Shown here: piece by piece, positions 43,805 to 52,179 of the stretch | How positions within the stretch are numbered: the first letter of the stretch is position 1 | Layout: each line of letters starts with the position of its first letter | Assembly (NCBI GenBank): GCA_014656495.1 | Contig: BNCN01000003.1 | Span: 620,001 to 684,000 of the forward strand | DNA from: Comamonas sp. KCTC 72670 | Lineage (GTDB): Bacteria > Myxococcota > Myxococcia > Myxococcales > Myxococcaceae | Length of the DNA stretch: 64,000 nt | Direction: 5' to 3' | Translations under genes and position numbers: made by a program | The notes under the pieces: model-generated | What the model saw: the letters and a program-made list of their open reading frames with translations, nothing else | Databases searched by the model: none | Told to the model about the DNA's origin: nothing

Positions 43805-44751
43805 ATCCCTCCAAGCTGCACACCCTCACCGTGGACGCCGACAAGGCGGGCCAGCGGGTGGACCTGTTCATCGGTGACGCGCTGGGCCTGTCGCGCGCGC
43901 GCCTCAAGCGCCTCTTCGAGGCCGGCGCCGTGAAGGTGAACGGCCGCCCGGCGAAGAAGGGCCTGACGCTCACCGCCGGCCAGCGCATCGACGTCGAGGT
44001 CGAAGAGGAGTCGCGAGAGGCCGTGCCCGACACGGAGTTCCCCCTCTCCGTGCTGCACGAGGATGACGCGCTCGTCTTCGTGGACAAGCCCGCGGGCCGG
44101 CCCTCCCACCCGCTTCAATCCGGTGAGACGGGCACGGTGGCGAACGCGCTCGTGGCCCGCTATCCCGAGTGCGCCCAGGCCTCCGCGGACGCACGCGAGG
44201 GCGGGCTGTGCCACCGGCTGGACGTGGAGACCTCGGGCGTCGTCGTGGCCGCGCGGACGCGGGAGGCGTGGAACGCGGTGCGCGAGGCCTTTGGCACCCG
44301 CGCCGTGGACAAGCGCTACCTCGCCCTGGTGACGGGGCCGCTGACGGACGAAGGCGACATCGAAATCCCCCTGCGGCACCACCCCCGGCACCCGGACCGC
44401 GTGGAGCCCGCTCCCTACGGCGCCGAGGATGCCCGGGAGGCGGTGTCCAAGTTCACGGTGCTGTCGCGCTCGGGCGACTTCAGCGTGGTGGAGGTGCGCA
44501 TCCTCACCGGCGTGCTGCATCAGGTGCGCGCGCATCTGGCGGGCATCGGCGCGCCCATCGTGGGAGACAGCCTCTACGGTGGCCGCGAGGCCCCCGGGCT
44601 GGGGCGCTTCTTCCTGCACGCCCGCTCGCTGGGGCTGACGCACCCGGTGACGCAGCGGCAGCTGACGGTGAGCAGCCCCCTGCCCCCGGAGCTGCGCGCG
44701 GAGCTGGAGCGGCACGGCCTGCCGCTGCCGCGAGGCGAGCAGCGGGAGTGA
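43801..44751 (+). CDS. RluD-family pseudouridine synthase
   Basis: 316 residues, GTG start overlapping the kinase stop. N-terminal S4 RNA-binding domain (about 12-75: [31 protein letters not shown]). Catalytic domain with [13 protein letters not shown], carrying the nucleophilic Asp of the family HRLD motif, KRYLALVTG, and the late [22 protein letters not shown]. It isomerises uridine in rRNA or tRNA. RluD itself acts on 23S helix 69, but RluC and TruC relatives share these motifs, so the target is not assigned. Translational coupling to a kinase is unusual for this family. Confidence 0.9.
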   Translation: MNPSKLHTLTVDADKAGQRVDLFIGDALGLSRARLKRLFEAGAVKVNGRPAKKGLTLTAGQRIDVEVEEESREAVPDTEFPLSVLHEDDALVFVDKPAGRPSHPLQSGETGTVANALVARYPECAQASADAREGGLCHRLDVETSGVVVAARTREAWNAVREAFGTRAVDKRYLALVTGPLTDEGDIEIPLRHHPRHPDRVEPAPYGAEDAREAVSKFTVLSRSGDFSVVEVRILTGVLHQVRAHLAGIGAPIVGDSLYGGREAPGLGRFFLHARSLGLTHPVTQRQLTVSSPLPPELRAELERHGLPLPRGEQRE

Positions 44752-44760
44752 GCGCCGTTG

Positions 44761-45174
44761 CTACGCCCCCATCACCTTCACGATGACGCGCTTGCGCCGC
44801 TGGCCGTCGAACTCGGCGTAGAACACCTGCTGCCAGGGCCCCAGGTCCAGCTTCCCCGCCGTGACGGGGATGATGACCTGGTGGTGGACGAGCATCGACT
44901 TGAGGTGCGCGTCGCCGTTGTCCTCGCCCGTGCGGTGGTGCCGGTAATCCGGGCCCGCGGGCGCCAGGTGCTGGAGCCATTCCCAGATGTCCTCGTGGAG
45001 GCCCGGCTCGTCGTCGTTGACGAAGACGCCCGCGGTGATGTGCATGGCGGAGACGAGGACCATTCCGTCCTGGATGCCACACTTGCGGACGAGTGAGGCC
45101 ACCGTGTCGGTGAGGCGGACCAGCTCGCGCCGCTCCCGCGTCTCGAACCACAGGTATTCCGTCAGGCTCTTCAT
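44761..45174 (-). CDS. YjbQ/UPF0047 family protein
   Basis: 137 residues of the compact UPF0047 fold. Conserved segments include [27 protein letters not shown], with the family's metal-binding His, and the late [21 protein letters not shown] and [13 protein letters not shown]. YjbQ has been reported to have weak thiamin phosphate synthase activity in E. coli, but its physiological role is unsettled. Size and motifs are normal. It is divergent from dinB by 36 nt and convergent with the rluD-type gene, 9 nt apart. Confidence 0.88.
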   Translation of the reverse strand: MKSLTEYLWFETRERRELVRLTDTVASLVRKCGIQDGMVLVSAMHITAGVFVNDDEPGLHEDIWEWLQHLAPAGPDYRHHRTGEDNGDAHLKSMLVHHQVIIPVTAGKLDLGPWQQVFYAEFDGQRRKRVIVKVMGA

Positions 45175-45210
45175 GTCGGTCTCCGGCAGGCGTCAGAGGG
45201 CCCCATTACA

Positions 45211-46431
45211 ATGACTCACATCATGCGAGCCATCATCCACGTCGACATGGATGCCTTCTATGCGTCCGTGGAGCAGCGGGACAACCCGGCCCTGAGGGGC
45301 AAGCCGGTCATCGTCGGCGGGCACGCCCAGCGCGGCGTGGTGGTCGCCGCATCCTACGAGGTCCGTCCCTTCGGCGTGCGCAGCGCCATGCCCATGGCCC
45401 GGGCCACGAAGGCCGCGCCGCACGCCATCGTCGTGAAGCCCCGCTTCTCCGCGTACGCCGAGGCCAGCGAGCAGGTGTTCGCCATCTTCGAACGCTATAC
45501 GCCGCTCATCGAGCCGCTCTCGCTGGACGAGGCCTTCCTCGACGTGACGGCGTCCGTGGGCCTCTTCGGCACGCCCGCGGACATCGCCCGGCGCATCCGC
45601 AAGGAGATCGCGGAGGAGTTGAACCTGCCCTCCTCGGCGGGCGTGGCCACGGTGAAGTTCGTGGCGAAGATTGCCTCGGACCTCGCCAAGCCGAACGGCC
45701 AGCGGGAGGTGCGCGCGGAGGAGACGGTGGCGTTCCTCGCGGGCCTGCCGGTGTCACGCCTGTGGGGCGTGGGGCCGAAGACGGAGGAGGCGCTCAAGCT
45801 CGCCGGGCTGAAGACGATTGGGGACGTGGCGGGCCGGGACGTGGAGTGGCTGGAGAACCGGCTGGGCTCCAGCGGGCGGCACCTGTGGGAGCTGTCGCAG
45901 GGCATCGACACGCGCGAGGTGGTGCCGGACCGCGCGGCCAAGAGCGTGGGCGCCGAGGACACCTTCGACGAGGACCTCACGGGGACGGAGGCCCTCAAGC
46001 CGCACGTGCATGCCCAGGCCCTGCGCGTGGCCCGCCGGCTGCGGCGCGCGGCGCTGAAGGGGCGCATCGTGCAGCTCAAGCTGAAGTTCGGAGACTTCAC
46101 GCTCATCACCCGGCGCACCACGTTGCGCGAGGCCACGGACGACGGACAGACGCTCTACCGCGCCGCGCTGGAGTTGCTGGAGAAGTCGCACCAGGGCAAG
46201 CCGCTGCGGCTCACGGGCGTCAGCGTGCAGTTGGACGAGGAGCCGCCGCAGCTCGGCTTGTTTCCCGCCGCGGCGCCACGCACGGCGAAGCTGAACGCGG
46301 CGTTGGACAAAATCGCGGAGCGCTTCGGCAGCAAGGCCATCACCACCGCGGACATCGCGGGCAGCGAAGCCACCGACAATCCCGACCACCGCTCCGAGCG
46401 GCCCGTGGACAAGGGCGGACCGAAGTCCTGA
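45211..46431 (+). CDS. dinB: DNA polymerase IV (Y-family, translesion)
   Basis: 406 residues. Palm motif IIHVDMDAFYASVEQ with the first Asp, fingers YEVRPFGVRSAMPM, second acidic pair SLDEAFLDVT, and AGVATVKFVAKIASDLAKP (the family SIAxNKxxAK-like region). Helix-hairpin-helix thumb LWGVGPKTEEAL and the little finger follow. Near the C-terminus QLGLFP is a good beta-clamp-binding motif. It copies past lesions with low fidelity. ATG 45211 is used because AGAGGG lies 10 nt upstream; ATG 45223 is an alternative. No LexA-like palindrome is evident in the 36-nt gap to the divergent yjbQ gene. Confidence 0.95.
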   Translation: MTHIMRAIIHVDMDAFYASVEQRDNPALRGKPVIVGGHAQRGVVVAASYEVRPFGVRSAMPMARATKAAPHAIVVKPRFSAYAEASEQVFAIFERYTPLIEPLSLDEAFLDVTASVGLFGTPADIARRIRKEIAEELNLPSSAGVATVKFVAKIASDLAKPNGQREVRAEETVAFLAGLPVSRLWGVGPKTEEALKLAGLKTIGDVAGRDVEWLENRLGSSGRHLWELSQGIDTREVVPDRAAKSVGAEDTFDEDLTGTEALKPHVHAQALRVARRLRRAALKGRIVQLKLKFGDFTLITRRTTLREATDDGQTLYRAALELLEKSHQGKPLRLTGVSVQLDEEPPQLGLFPAAAPRTAKLNAALDKIAERFGSKAITTADIAGSEATDNPDHRSERPVDKGGPKS

Positions 46432-46583
46432 GCCGCTCCAGGGGCGCAGGCCCCCAGGCCGTGCGCGTGCGTCGGCCGCCCCATGGGCAGCCGCTCAACA
46501 CCTGCACGAGGAATGGGAACGGGCGGAGGTCGCCCCTGCCTGACTCGGCCCGGAATCACGCCCCGAGCCGAGCAACGTCACCG

Positions 46584-48326
46584 TCAGGCGTCGCCCGCGT
46601 CCGAGCTCGACTCGGAGTCGCCGGCGCTGTCGCCGGAGGACCCGTTCGCGGAGGGACGGCGGCGACGGCGGCGACGCTTGCGCTTGCGCTGCCCACCGGC
46701 ATCCCCCGCGTCACCCGCGCCAGCGGCGGCGCGCGGCTGCGGCACCTCGCCAGCCTTCCAGGCCTCCAACTGCTCGCGGTTCTCCCCCGTGGCCTCCACC
46801 GTCATCTCGAAGACGGTGAGGGCCTCGCTGAAGAGCGGGTGTCGCTTGAACGCGGCGCTGCGGCGGCGGCGCTCGCCCGACAGCGTGCGCTGGGCCAACA
46901 GCAGCATGCGGCACCGCTCGGCGATGCGGCGCGGCAGGCGCGCGGACTGCACGAACCCGGCGAGCAGGTCCTCCACCACCTGGGACACGGAGGCCCGCCC
47001 GCCCTCCTGCGTCTCCTCGGGGCCCGTCGAGCGGCTGATGGGAATCAGCAACATCGCCAGGAGGATGGCGTCGTCCAGCGCCTCGCCCGCGGACACGCGC
47101 CGGTCCAGCGACTCGGCGAAGGCGTAGAAGGTCTTCTCCCCTTCCTTGCCGTGCTGCTTGAGGTAGGCGTTGACGGGCGGCAGCAGGATTTTCAGCGCGT
47201 CCAGCGCGTCCAGCAGCTTGAGCGCCGGAGCGGACACGCCCCCCCGGATGAGGCGGAAGGTCTCCTCCAGCAGGCGCGCGGGCGCGCAGCGCGGCAGGTC
47301 CTCCACCGCGCCTTCCATGGCCGCGTACGTGCGCGACTCGATGTCCAGCTCCAGCTTCGCCGCGAAGCGCACGGCGCGGAGGATGCGCACCGGGTCCTCG
47401 CGCATGCGCACCTCCGGGTCGCCGATGGTGCGGATGAAGCGCTCGTCCAGATCGCGGCGGCCACGGACGTAGTCGATGACCCGCCCTTCGGCCACGTCAT
47501 AGAACAGGCCGTTGATGGTGAAGTCGCGGCGGCGCGCGTCCTCCTGCGCGGTGCCGAAGACGTTGTCGTGGGTGATGAGCAGGTCCTCACCGCCGTCTCC
47601 GTCGTCCTCGCCGCTGCTGGCGTTCGCGGCGGCCTCCAGCTCCGTCGGATTCGCGCGGAAGGTGGAGACCTCGATGATCTTCCCTCCCTTGAAGTAGACG
47701 TGCGCCAGCCGGAAGCGGCGGCCAATGAGCCGGCAGTTCCGGAAGATGCCGCGCACCTCGTTGGGCGTCGCGCTGGTGGCGATGTCGAAGTCCTTCGGCT
47801 TGCGGCCCAGGAGCAGGTCGCGCACGCAGCCGCCGACCATGTACGCCTGGTGGCCGTGCTGGTGCAGCCGCAGCACCACCTTCAGCGCGTCCGGGTCCAG
47901 CTCGTCCGGGTCGATTTCCGCCGGCTCCCCGGTGGGGCGCACGGACGGCGCATGCAGCGCGCGCTCGGCGGGCGTGGGCTCCGGCTCGGGCTCGAGCACC
48001 GTGGGCACGGCCTCCAGCTCCTCGTCACGGGCCTCGGCGGCGTCCTCGGCCTCGGCGGCGGCGAGCACGGCCTCGGCGGCCTCCGCGTGCAGGACGATTT
48101 CATCCAGGCCGTTCTCGGCGGCCTCCGCCTCGTCGTCGTCCTCCTCGTCTTCGTCGTCATCCACCTCGGCGTCCGCGTGAGCGGCGGGCGGGGACGGCGG
48201 CTCGGCGGGGGCTGGAGGGGCGGCCTGGGTGTCGGGGGTCTCTTCGGGGGCCTGCGTGTTGGCGGCCTGGGGCTCGGAGGCGCTGTCCTCTTCGGGGGGC
48301 GCCGACAGCTCCGGATTGGAGTTCAT
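46584..48326 (-). CDS. pcnB: Poly(A) polymerase I / CCA-adding-type nucleotidyltransferase with acidic N- and basic C-terminal extensions
   Basis: 580 residues from ATG 48326, which has AAGAGG 5 nt upstream; ATG 48455 would add 43 residues. The first 150 residues are strongly acidic and Pro-rich (DDDEDEEDDDEAE). The class II nucleotidyltransferase core shows YMVGGCVRDLLLGRKPKDFDIAT with the catalytic DxD, RRFRLAHVYF, RRRDFTINGLFYD, and EDPVRILRAVRFAAKL. The C-terminus ends in a run of about ten Arg/Lys (RKRKRRRRRRR) and a Ser/Gly tail. The core resembles bacterial PcnB, which polyadenylates RNA for decay, but a tRNA CCA enzyme cannot be excluded. Its upstream gap holds promoter-like elements. 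Confidence 0.88.
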   Translation of the reverse strand: MNSNPELSAPPEEDSASEPQAANTQAPEETPDTQAAPPAPAEPPSPPAAHADAEVDDDEDEEDDDEAEAAENGLDEIVLHAEAAEAVLAAAEAEDAAEARDEELEAVPTVLEPEPEPTPAERALHAPSVRPTGEPAEIDPDELDPDALKVVLRLHQHGHQAYMVGGCVRDLLLGRKPKDFDIATSATPNEVRGIFRNCRLIGRRFRLAHVYFKGGKIIEVSTFRANPTELEAAANASSGEDDGDGGEDLLITHDNVFGTAQEDARRRDFTINGLFYDVAEGRVIDYVRGRRDLDERFIRTIGDPEVRMREDPVRILRAVRFAAKLELDIESRTYAAMEGAVEDLPRCAPARLLEETFRLIRGGVSAPALKLLDALDALKILLPPVNAYLKQHGKEGEKTFYAFAESLDRRVSAGEALDDAILLAMLLIPISRSTGPEETQEGGRASVSQVVEDLLAGFVQSARLPRRIAERCRMLLLAQRTLSGERRRRSAAFKRHPLFSEALTVFEMTVEATGENREQLEAWKAGEVPQPRAAAGAGDAGDAGGQRKRKRRRRRRRPSANGSSGDSAGDSESSSDAGDA

Positions 48327-48714
48327 GGGGACCTCTTGTGCGCCGCGCTCGGAAGTCCCTGCCGCCTCGAAAGAGGCAACCTCGCGCGCGTCGTTCTCGG
48401 GCGCAGGTGGCAGCAGACCGCCGGCAGGCGGCGTTTCAGTCAAAGCTCGTGTCATCAGCCAGTGGCGCCCCACTCGGAGCGCTTGATGGCCAGCCGTCTA
48501 TACCGCATCCTCCGGGTAGGGAGTAGCGAGTGACGACATTGTTGTCGGATGTCGTCGGCTGGCGGGGCGTATCGCCTGCCCTCCTGCTCGGGGCCTCGGG
48601 ACGGGGAACGCGTTTTCACTGTCCTGTATCAACAGCCCCGCGCCGGAAAACGTCCTGGGGCCGGGCCACGCGGGGAACGGAGGCCCGCCGCCAGGGCAAC
48701 CAGGCGGTCCCGCC
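48327..48714. other. Non-coding gap upstream of pcnB
   Basis: 388 nt without a supported gene if pcnB starts at 48326. It contains the possible longer pcnB N-terminus (from 48455), a minus-strand TATAGA at 48502-48497 and a perfect inverted repeat at 48532-48556. Short plus-strand frames here (48530-48778) have no coding signature. Confidence 0.6.
48497..48556 (-). promoter_or_regulatory. Candidate promoter and operator upstream of pcnB
   Basis: On the minus strand TATAGA (48502-48497) could be a -10 box; no good -35 is seen. Upstream lies a perfect inverted repeat, GACGACAT (48532-48539) and ATGTCGTC (48549-48556) around 9 nt. Its centre is roughly 45 nt before the expected transcription start, a usual position for an activator or repressor site. 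Confidence 0.35.
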
Positions 48715-49755
48715 CTACCCGGGCTTGGACCGGCCCTTGTGGTTCCGTGGCAGGGCGTGGTGGATGAGGGAGACGTAGTCCACCGCCTGGACGGGCGGCG
48801 GCGGCGGCGGCGTCCCCAGCGCGGCCAGCCGCTTGCTGAACGCGGCCAGGATGTCCGGCATGGGCCGCATCGCCGCGAGCAGCTTGTTGGGCCCCTCCAA
48901 CGCCTGGGACAGCGCGACGGCGGCCTGCTGGAGCGGCAACCCGCGCCGCAGCAGGTCCTGGAACGAGTTGGACAGGGTGATGATGTTGTGCCCCGCCGTC
49001 TGCACCATCTCCACCGCGATTTTCAGCACCTGCGGCGCCGTCAGGTGGCCATCCGCCAGCAGCACCAGGGCGGCCTGGAAGTAGTTGAAGATGGGCACCA
49101 CGCGCGGGCCATACGCCGTGAAGTGCGCGGGCGGCGTGAGCCGGTCCAGGTGGATGAAGATGCGGCGCACCGGGTCGCCCACGGGAATCTTCTTCCACGC
49201 CTCGCGCACGCGAACCGCGTCGTCCGGGTAGACGCCGCCGGCCTCCAGCACCTGCGACAGCACGCGCTCGTCCACGCGGCCGGCAATCAGGTCCGCGAAG
49301 AGCGAGTAGATGAACGCGTCCGCCTCCGCGTCGTCGCCGAAGAGGACCTCCTCCGCCTCGACCGGCGCGTGCACGCGGCTCTCCAGGATGGCGGGCAGCT
49401 TGTAGCCCACCTGCCCGCGCAGGGCCCGGAAGCGGCCGCGCAGCAGGTTGCCCACGTTGTCCTTGAGGACGAACTCGTCCCACCGCACGCCGTCCAGCTT
49501 GAGCTTCTCCTCCAGCACGGCCCGCATCTGCTTCGGGCTGCCGGAGACGATGCACAGCCGCGAGTCGCCGTTCTCCGACAGCTCGCGGATGAGCGCGCTG
49601 GCGCCGGGCACGGCCACCTTCTGGTGGGCCTTCTGGAACGCCGTCCGCACCAGGTCCCGGAGCGAGTCGAACTCCGTCTGGAGGTACGTCTTGTCCAGGT
49701 CCCACCGGTAGATGCGCCGCGGCGGCCGCGGGTCGATGCGGTCCGGCAGGCTCAC
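48715..49755 (-). CDS. App1-like HAD-superfamily phosphatase domain protein
   Basis: 346 residues, GTG start overlapping plsX (GTGA). Catalytic HAD motifs: I WDLDKT (18-23, nucleophile Asp 19 and Asp 21), II VSGSPKQM (70-77), III Lys in VGYKL (117-120), and IV FGDDAEAD (139-146). The arrangement and the LKDN segment match the App1 (phosphatidate phosphatase, DUF2183) catalytic domain. The last 170 residues are helical and end in a poly-Pro run (GTPPPPPPV). App1 removes phosphate from phosphatidic acid in yeast. Together with the adjacent plsX, a lipid-precursor role is plausible but inferred. Confidence 0.75.
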   Translation of the reverse strand: MSLPDRIDPRPPRRIYRWDLDKTYLQTEFDSLRDLVRTAFQKAHQKVAVPGASALIRELSENGDSRLCIVSGSPKQMRAVLEEKLKLDGVRWDEFVLKDNVGNLLRGRFRALRGQVGYKLPAILESRVHAPVEAEEVLFGDDAEADAFIYSLFADLIAGRVDERVLSQVLEAGGVYPDDAVRVREAWKKIPVGDPVRRIFIHLDRLTPPAHFTAYGPRVVPIFNYFQAALVLLADGHLTAPQVLKIAVEMVQTAGHNIITLSNSFQDLLRRGLPLQQAAVALSQALEGPNKLLAAMRPMPDILAAFSKRLAALGTPPPPPPVQAVDYVSLIHHALPRNHKGRSKPG

Positions 49756-50798
49756 TTCGTCAGGCCTTCCCGGATGGCGGCGCCCAGGTTGTTCGACACC
49801 ACCTTCGCCGCGACCTTGCCCGCGTTGGCGATGGCCCGCGACTTCGAGCGCCCGTGCGCCTTGATGAAGATTTTATCGAACCCGAGGATGGGCGCCCCGC
49901 CGTACTGGTTCCAGTCCGTGATGTCCTTGATGCGCTGGATGCCGCTGGACAGCATGGCCAGGCCCGCGCGCCACCGGAGGCTCTCCTTGTAGGCGTACTG
50001 GGCCAGCTCCACCACCGTGTCGTGGACGCCCTCCAGCATCTTCAAGCACACGTTGCCCACGAAGCCGTCCGTGACGATGACGTCCGCGGTGCCCTTGGGG
50101 ATGTCGATGCCCTCCACGTTCCCGATGAAGTGGATGTCCTTCATCTCCGACAGGCGCGCGTGCGCCTCCACCACGCGGGGCGGGCCCTTCTGCGGCTCGA
50201 TGCCGTTGGACAGGAGCGCGACCTTGGGCCGGTCGTTCTGCGAGATGATGCGCGCGTAGGCGGAGCCCATCACCGCGAACGTCACCAGGTCGTCCGCGGT
50301 GGCCTCCACCGTGGCGCCCACGTCGAGGATGAGGGAGAACGGGTCCCCCTTGGCGCCGCGCACCGAGCGCGTCGGGTACACCGTGGCCAGCGCCGCGCGC
50401 CGCACCCCGGGGATGAGCTGGAAGTGCCGGGCACACGCCAGCACGCCCGCGCCCGTGTTGCCCGCGGACACCAGGGCCTGGGCCTCGCCCTCCGCCACCA
50501 GCCGCGCGGCCACCGCCACGGAGGCGTTCGGCTTGCGCGCCAGCGCCTCGCCGGGCTTCTCGTCCATGCCGATGAAGTCCGCCGCGTGCTGCACGGAGAT
50601 GCGCTCCCCGTTGTGCTTCGTCTCCGCCAGCGCCTCGTCGATGAGCGCGCGGTCCCCCACCAGGAGCGTGTGGATGTGGGGAGACTCGAGCGACAGCATC
50701 GCCGCTCCCCGGACCACCTCGGCCGGCCCGTGGTCCGTCCCCATGACATCGAAGGCAATCGTCACCGGTTGCGGCTGCGTCCCCACCATGTCCTCCAT
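49752..50798 (-). CDS. plsX: Phosphate acyltransferase PlsX
   Basis: 348 residues. Typical PlsX beginning IAFDVMGTDHGPAEVVRGA, then GNTGAGVLACARH and ALATVYPTRSV. ALLSNGIEPQKG and VIVTDGFVGNVCLKMLEG are further family blocks, as are the late GGAPILGFDKIFIKAHG residues. It converts acyl-ACP to acyl phosphate, the donor for PlsY in phospholipid synthesis. It starts 1 nt after the MFS stop with AAAGGT upstream, so it is coupled to that gene. No fabH or acpP follows, unlike many genomes; an App1-like gene follows instead. Confidence 0.95.
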   Translation of the reverse strand: MEDMVGTQPQPVTIAFDVMGTDHGPAEVVRGAAMLSLESPHIHTLLVGDRALIDEALAETKHNGERISVQHAADFIGMDEKPGEALARKPNASVAVAARLVAEGEAQALVSAGNTGAGVLACARHFQLIPGVRRAALATVYPTRSVRGAKGDPFSLILDVGATVEATADDLVTFAVMGSAYARIISQNDRPKVALLSNGIEPQKGPPRVVEAHARLSEMKDIHFIGNVEGIDIPKGTADVIVTDGFVGNVCLKMLEGVHDTVVELAQYAYKESLRWRAGLAMLSSGIQRIKDITDWNQYGGAPILGFDKIFIKAHGRSKSRAIANAGKVAAKVVSNNLGAAIREGLTK

Positions 50799-50799
50799 C

Positions 50800-52086
50800 T
50801 TAGGACCTTTGTTCGGCCCCCGCGCCTGCCATTCTCGCCTGCGTCACCAGGGACAACCCCAAAAGCCCCGACAACGCCACCATTGCCGCCGCCGTCCCAT
50901 ACGGCGCCCCCGGCCCCAGTCGGGTGAAGAGCCACCCGCCCAACGCCGGCCCCAGAATCCGCCCCAGTGAGCCAAAGGCCTGGTAGGCCCCCAGCACCGC
51001 CCCCAGCCGCTCCGGCGGAGCATGCAGGGATACCAGGGCGGACAGACACGGCGTCACCAGCGCCGAGCCCACCGCCAACAGCCCCATCACCGGGAAGAGC
51101 CACGCATAGTCCGGCGCCACCGGCAACAGGCCCAGCCCCACCGCCGTCAGGCCGAAGCCCACCGTGGCCAGCAGCGCCTCGCGCCCGGGCTTGCTGCCCG
51201 GGCCCCCCGTCAGCCGGCGCACCAGGCCGCCCTGCACCAGCGCGGAAATCACGCCAATGGCCGCGAAGAGCCACCCCGAGCGCAGGCTGGCCTCGCGCAG
51301 CACGTCCAAATCGGTCACCGCCGCGCGGAGGAACAGCCCGCCCTCCTGGAGCGGCACCGGGCCGGACGACAGGAAGCGCGTCAGCAGGTAGACGGAGAAG
51401 GTGCCCTCCATCTGCGCGAAGGCGGTGGTGAACACCAGCATCAGCACGAGGCACCGGCCCACCACCGGCAGGTTCATGGCCAGCGTGGCGCCCTTCAGCG
51501 TCCGCGCGTGCCCCTCACCGGCGCGGCCCTCCACGCGGGTCTCCGGCAGGTAGAAGTACGTGCCCGTCAGGTTGACGGCCACCAGCCCGGCCGCGAACAG
51601 ACCGATGGCGAGGTTGCCGCCCCAGGCGCCCAGGAAGCCGCCCAGCGCCGGTCCCAACACGAAGCCCAGCCCGAAGGCCGCGCCAATCACGCCCATGCCC
51701 CGCGCCCTGTCCCGCGCGGGGGTGATGTCCGCCACCACGGCCTGCGCGGTGGAGATGTTGCCACCGGAGATGCCGTCGATGACACGCGCCAGGAAGAGCA
51801 GCGGCAGCGACTGCGCGAAGGCGAACAGTAGGTACGCCAGCAGCGAGCCCACCTGGCTGAGCAGCAGCACCGGCCGCCGCCCGTACCGGTCGCTGAGCCG
51901 GCCCAGCACCGGGGCCGACACCAGCTGCATCAACGAATAGATGGAGATGAGGAGCCCCACCGTGAAGGGCGAGGCGCCGAACCGCACGCCGTACACGCCC
52001 AGCTGGGGAATCAGGATGCCGAACCCGATGAGGTCCAGCGCCACGATTCCGAAGACGACACGGAGTGACGCCGCCCGCCGCACCAC
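50800..52086 (-). CDS. MFS transporter of the TetA/DHA1 type
   Basis: 428 residues, GTG start with AAGGGG about 8 nt upstream. Twelve hydrophobic segments. Motif A GRLSDRYGRRPVLL (about 61-74) and the DHA1 start IVALDLIGFGILIPQLG are clear, as are the ARVIDGISGGNIST and FGLGFVLGPALGGFLG (motif C) segments. These point to a proton-coupled drug or metabolite exporter like TetA. The substrate is unknown. Stop codon TAA lies 1 nt before plsX, so the two are cotranscribed. It is separated from the glt operon by a terminator. Confidence 0.88.
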   Translation of the reverse strand: MVRRAASLRVVFGIVALDLIGFGILIPQLGVYGVRFGASPFTVGLLISIYSLMQLVSAPVLGRLSDRYGRRPVLLLSQVGSLLAYLLFAFAQSLPLLFLARVIDGISGGNISTAQAVVADITPARDRARGMGVIGAAFGLGFVLGPALGGFLGAWGGNLAIGLFAAGLVAVNLTGTYFYLPETRVEGRAGEGHARTLKGATLAMNLPVVGRCLVLMLVFTTAFAQMEGTFSVYLLTRFLSSGPVPLQEGGLFLRAAVTDLDVLREASLRSGWLFAAIGVISALVQGGLVRRLTGGPGSKPGREALLATVGFGLTAVGLGLLPVAPDYAWLFPVMGLLAVGSALVTPCLSALVSLHAPPERLGAVLGAYQAFGSLGRILGPALGGWLFTRLGPGAPYGTAAAMVALSGLLGLSLVTQARMAGAGAEQRS

Positions 52087-52100
52087 CGGATGCCCCTTTG

Positions 52101-52145
52101 CTCGAAAAAGAAAACCGCCAGGGCGCGAAGATAGCGCCCTGGCGG
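52101..52145 (-). terminator. Intrinsic terminator of the gltBAC operon
   Basis: In minus-strand RNA, a perfect 12-bp stem (CCGCCAGGGCGC, loop TATCTTC, GCGCCCTGGCGG; 52145-52115) is followed by TTTTCTTTTT (52114-52105). It begins 34 nt past the gltC stop and separates the operon from the MFS gene. This is the clearest terminator in the window. Confidence 0.85.
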
Positions 52146-52179
52146 CTGGAATGGGGAGAAGTCCTCGAACCGAAGGGCG

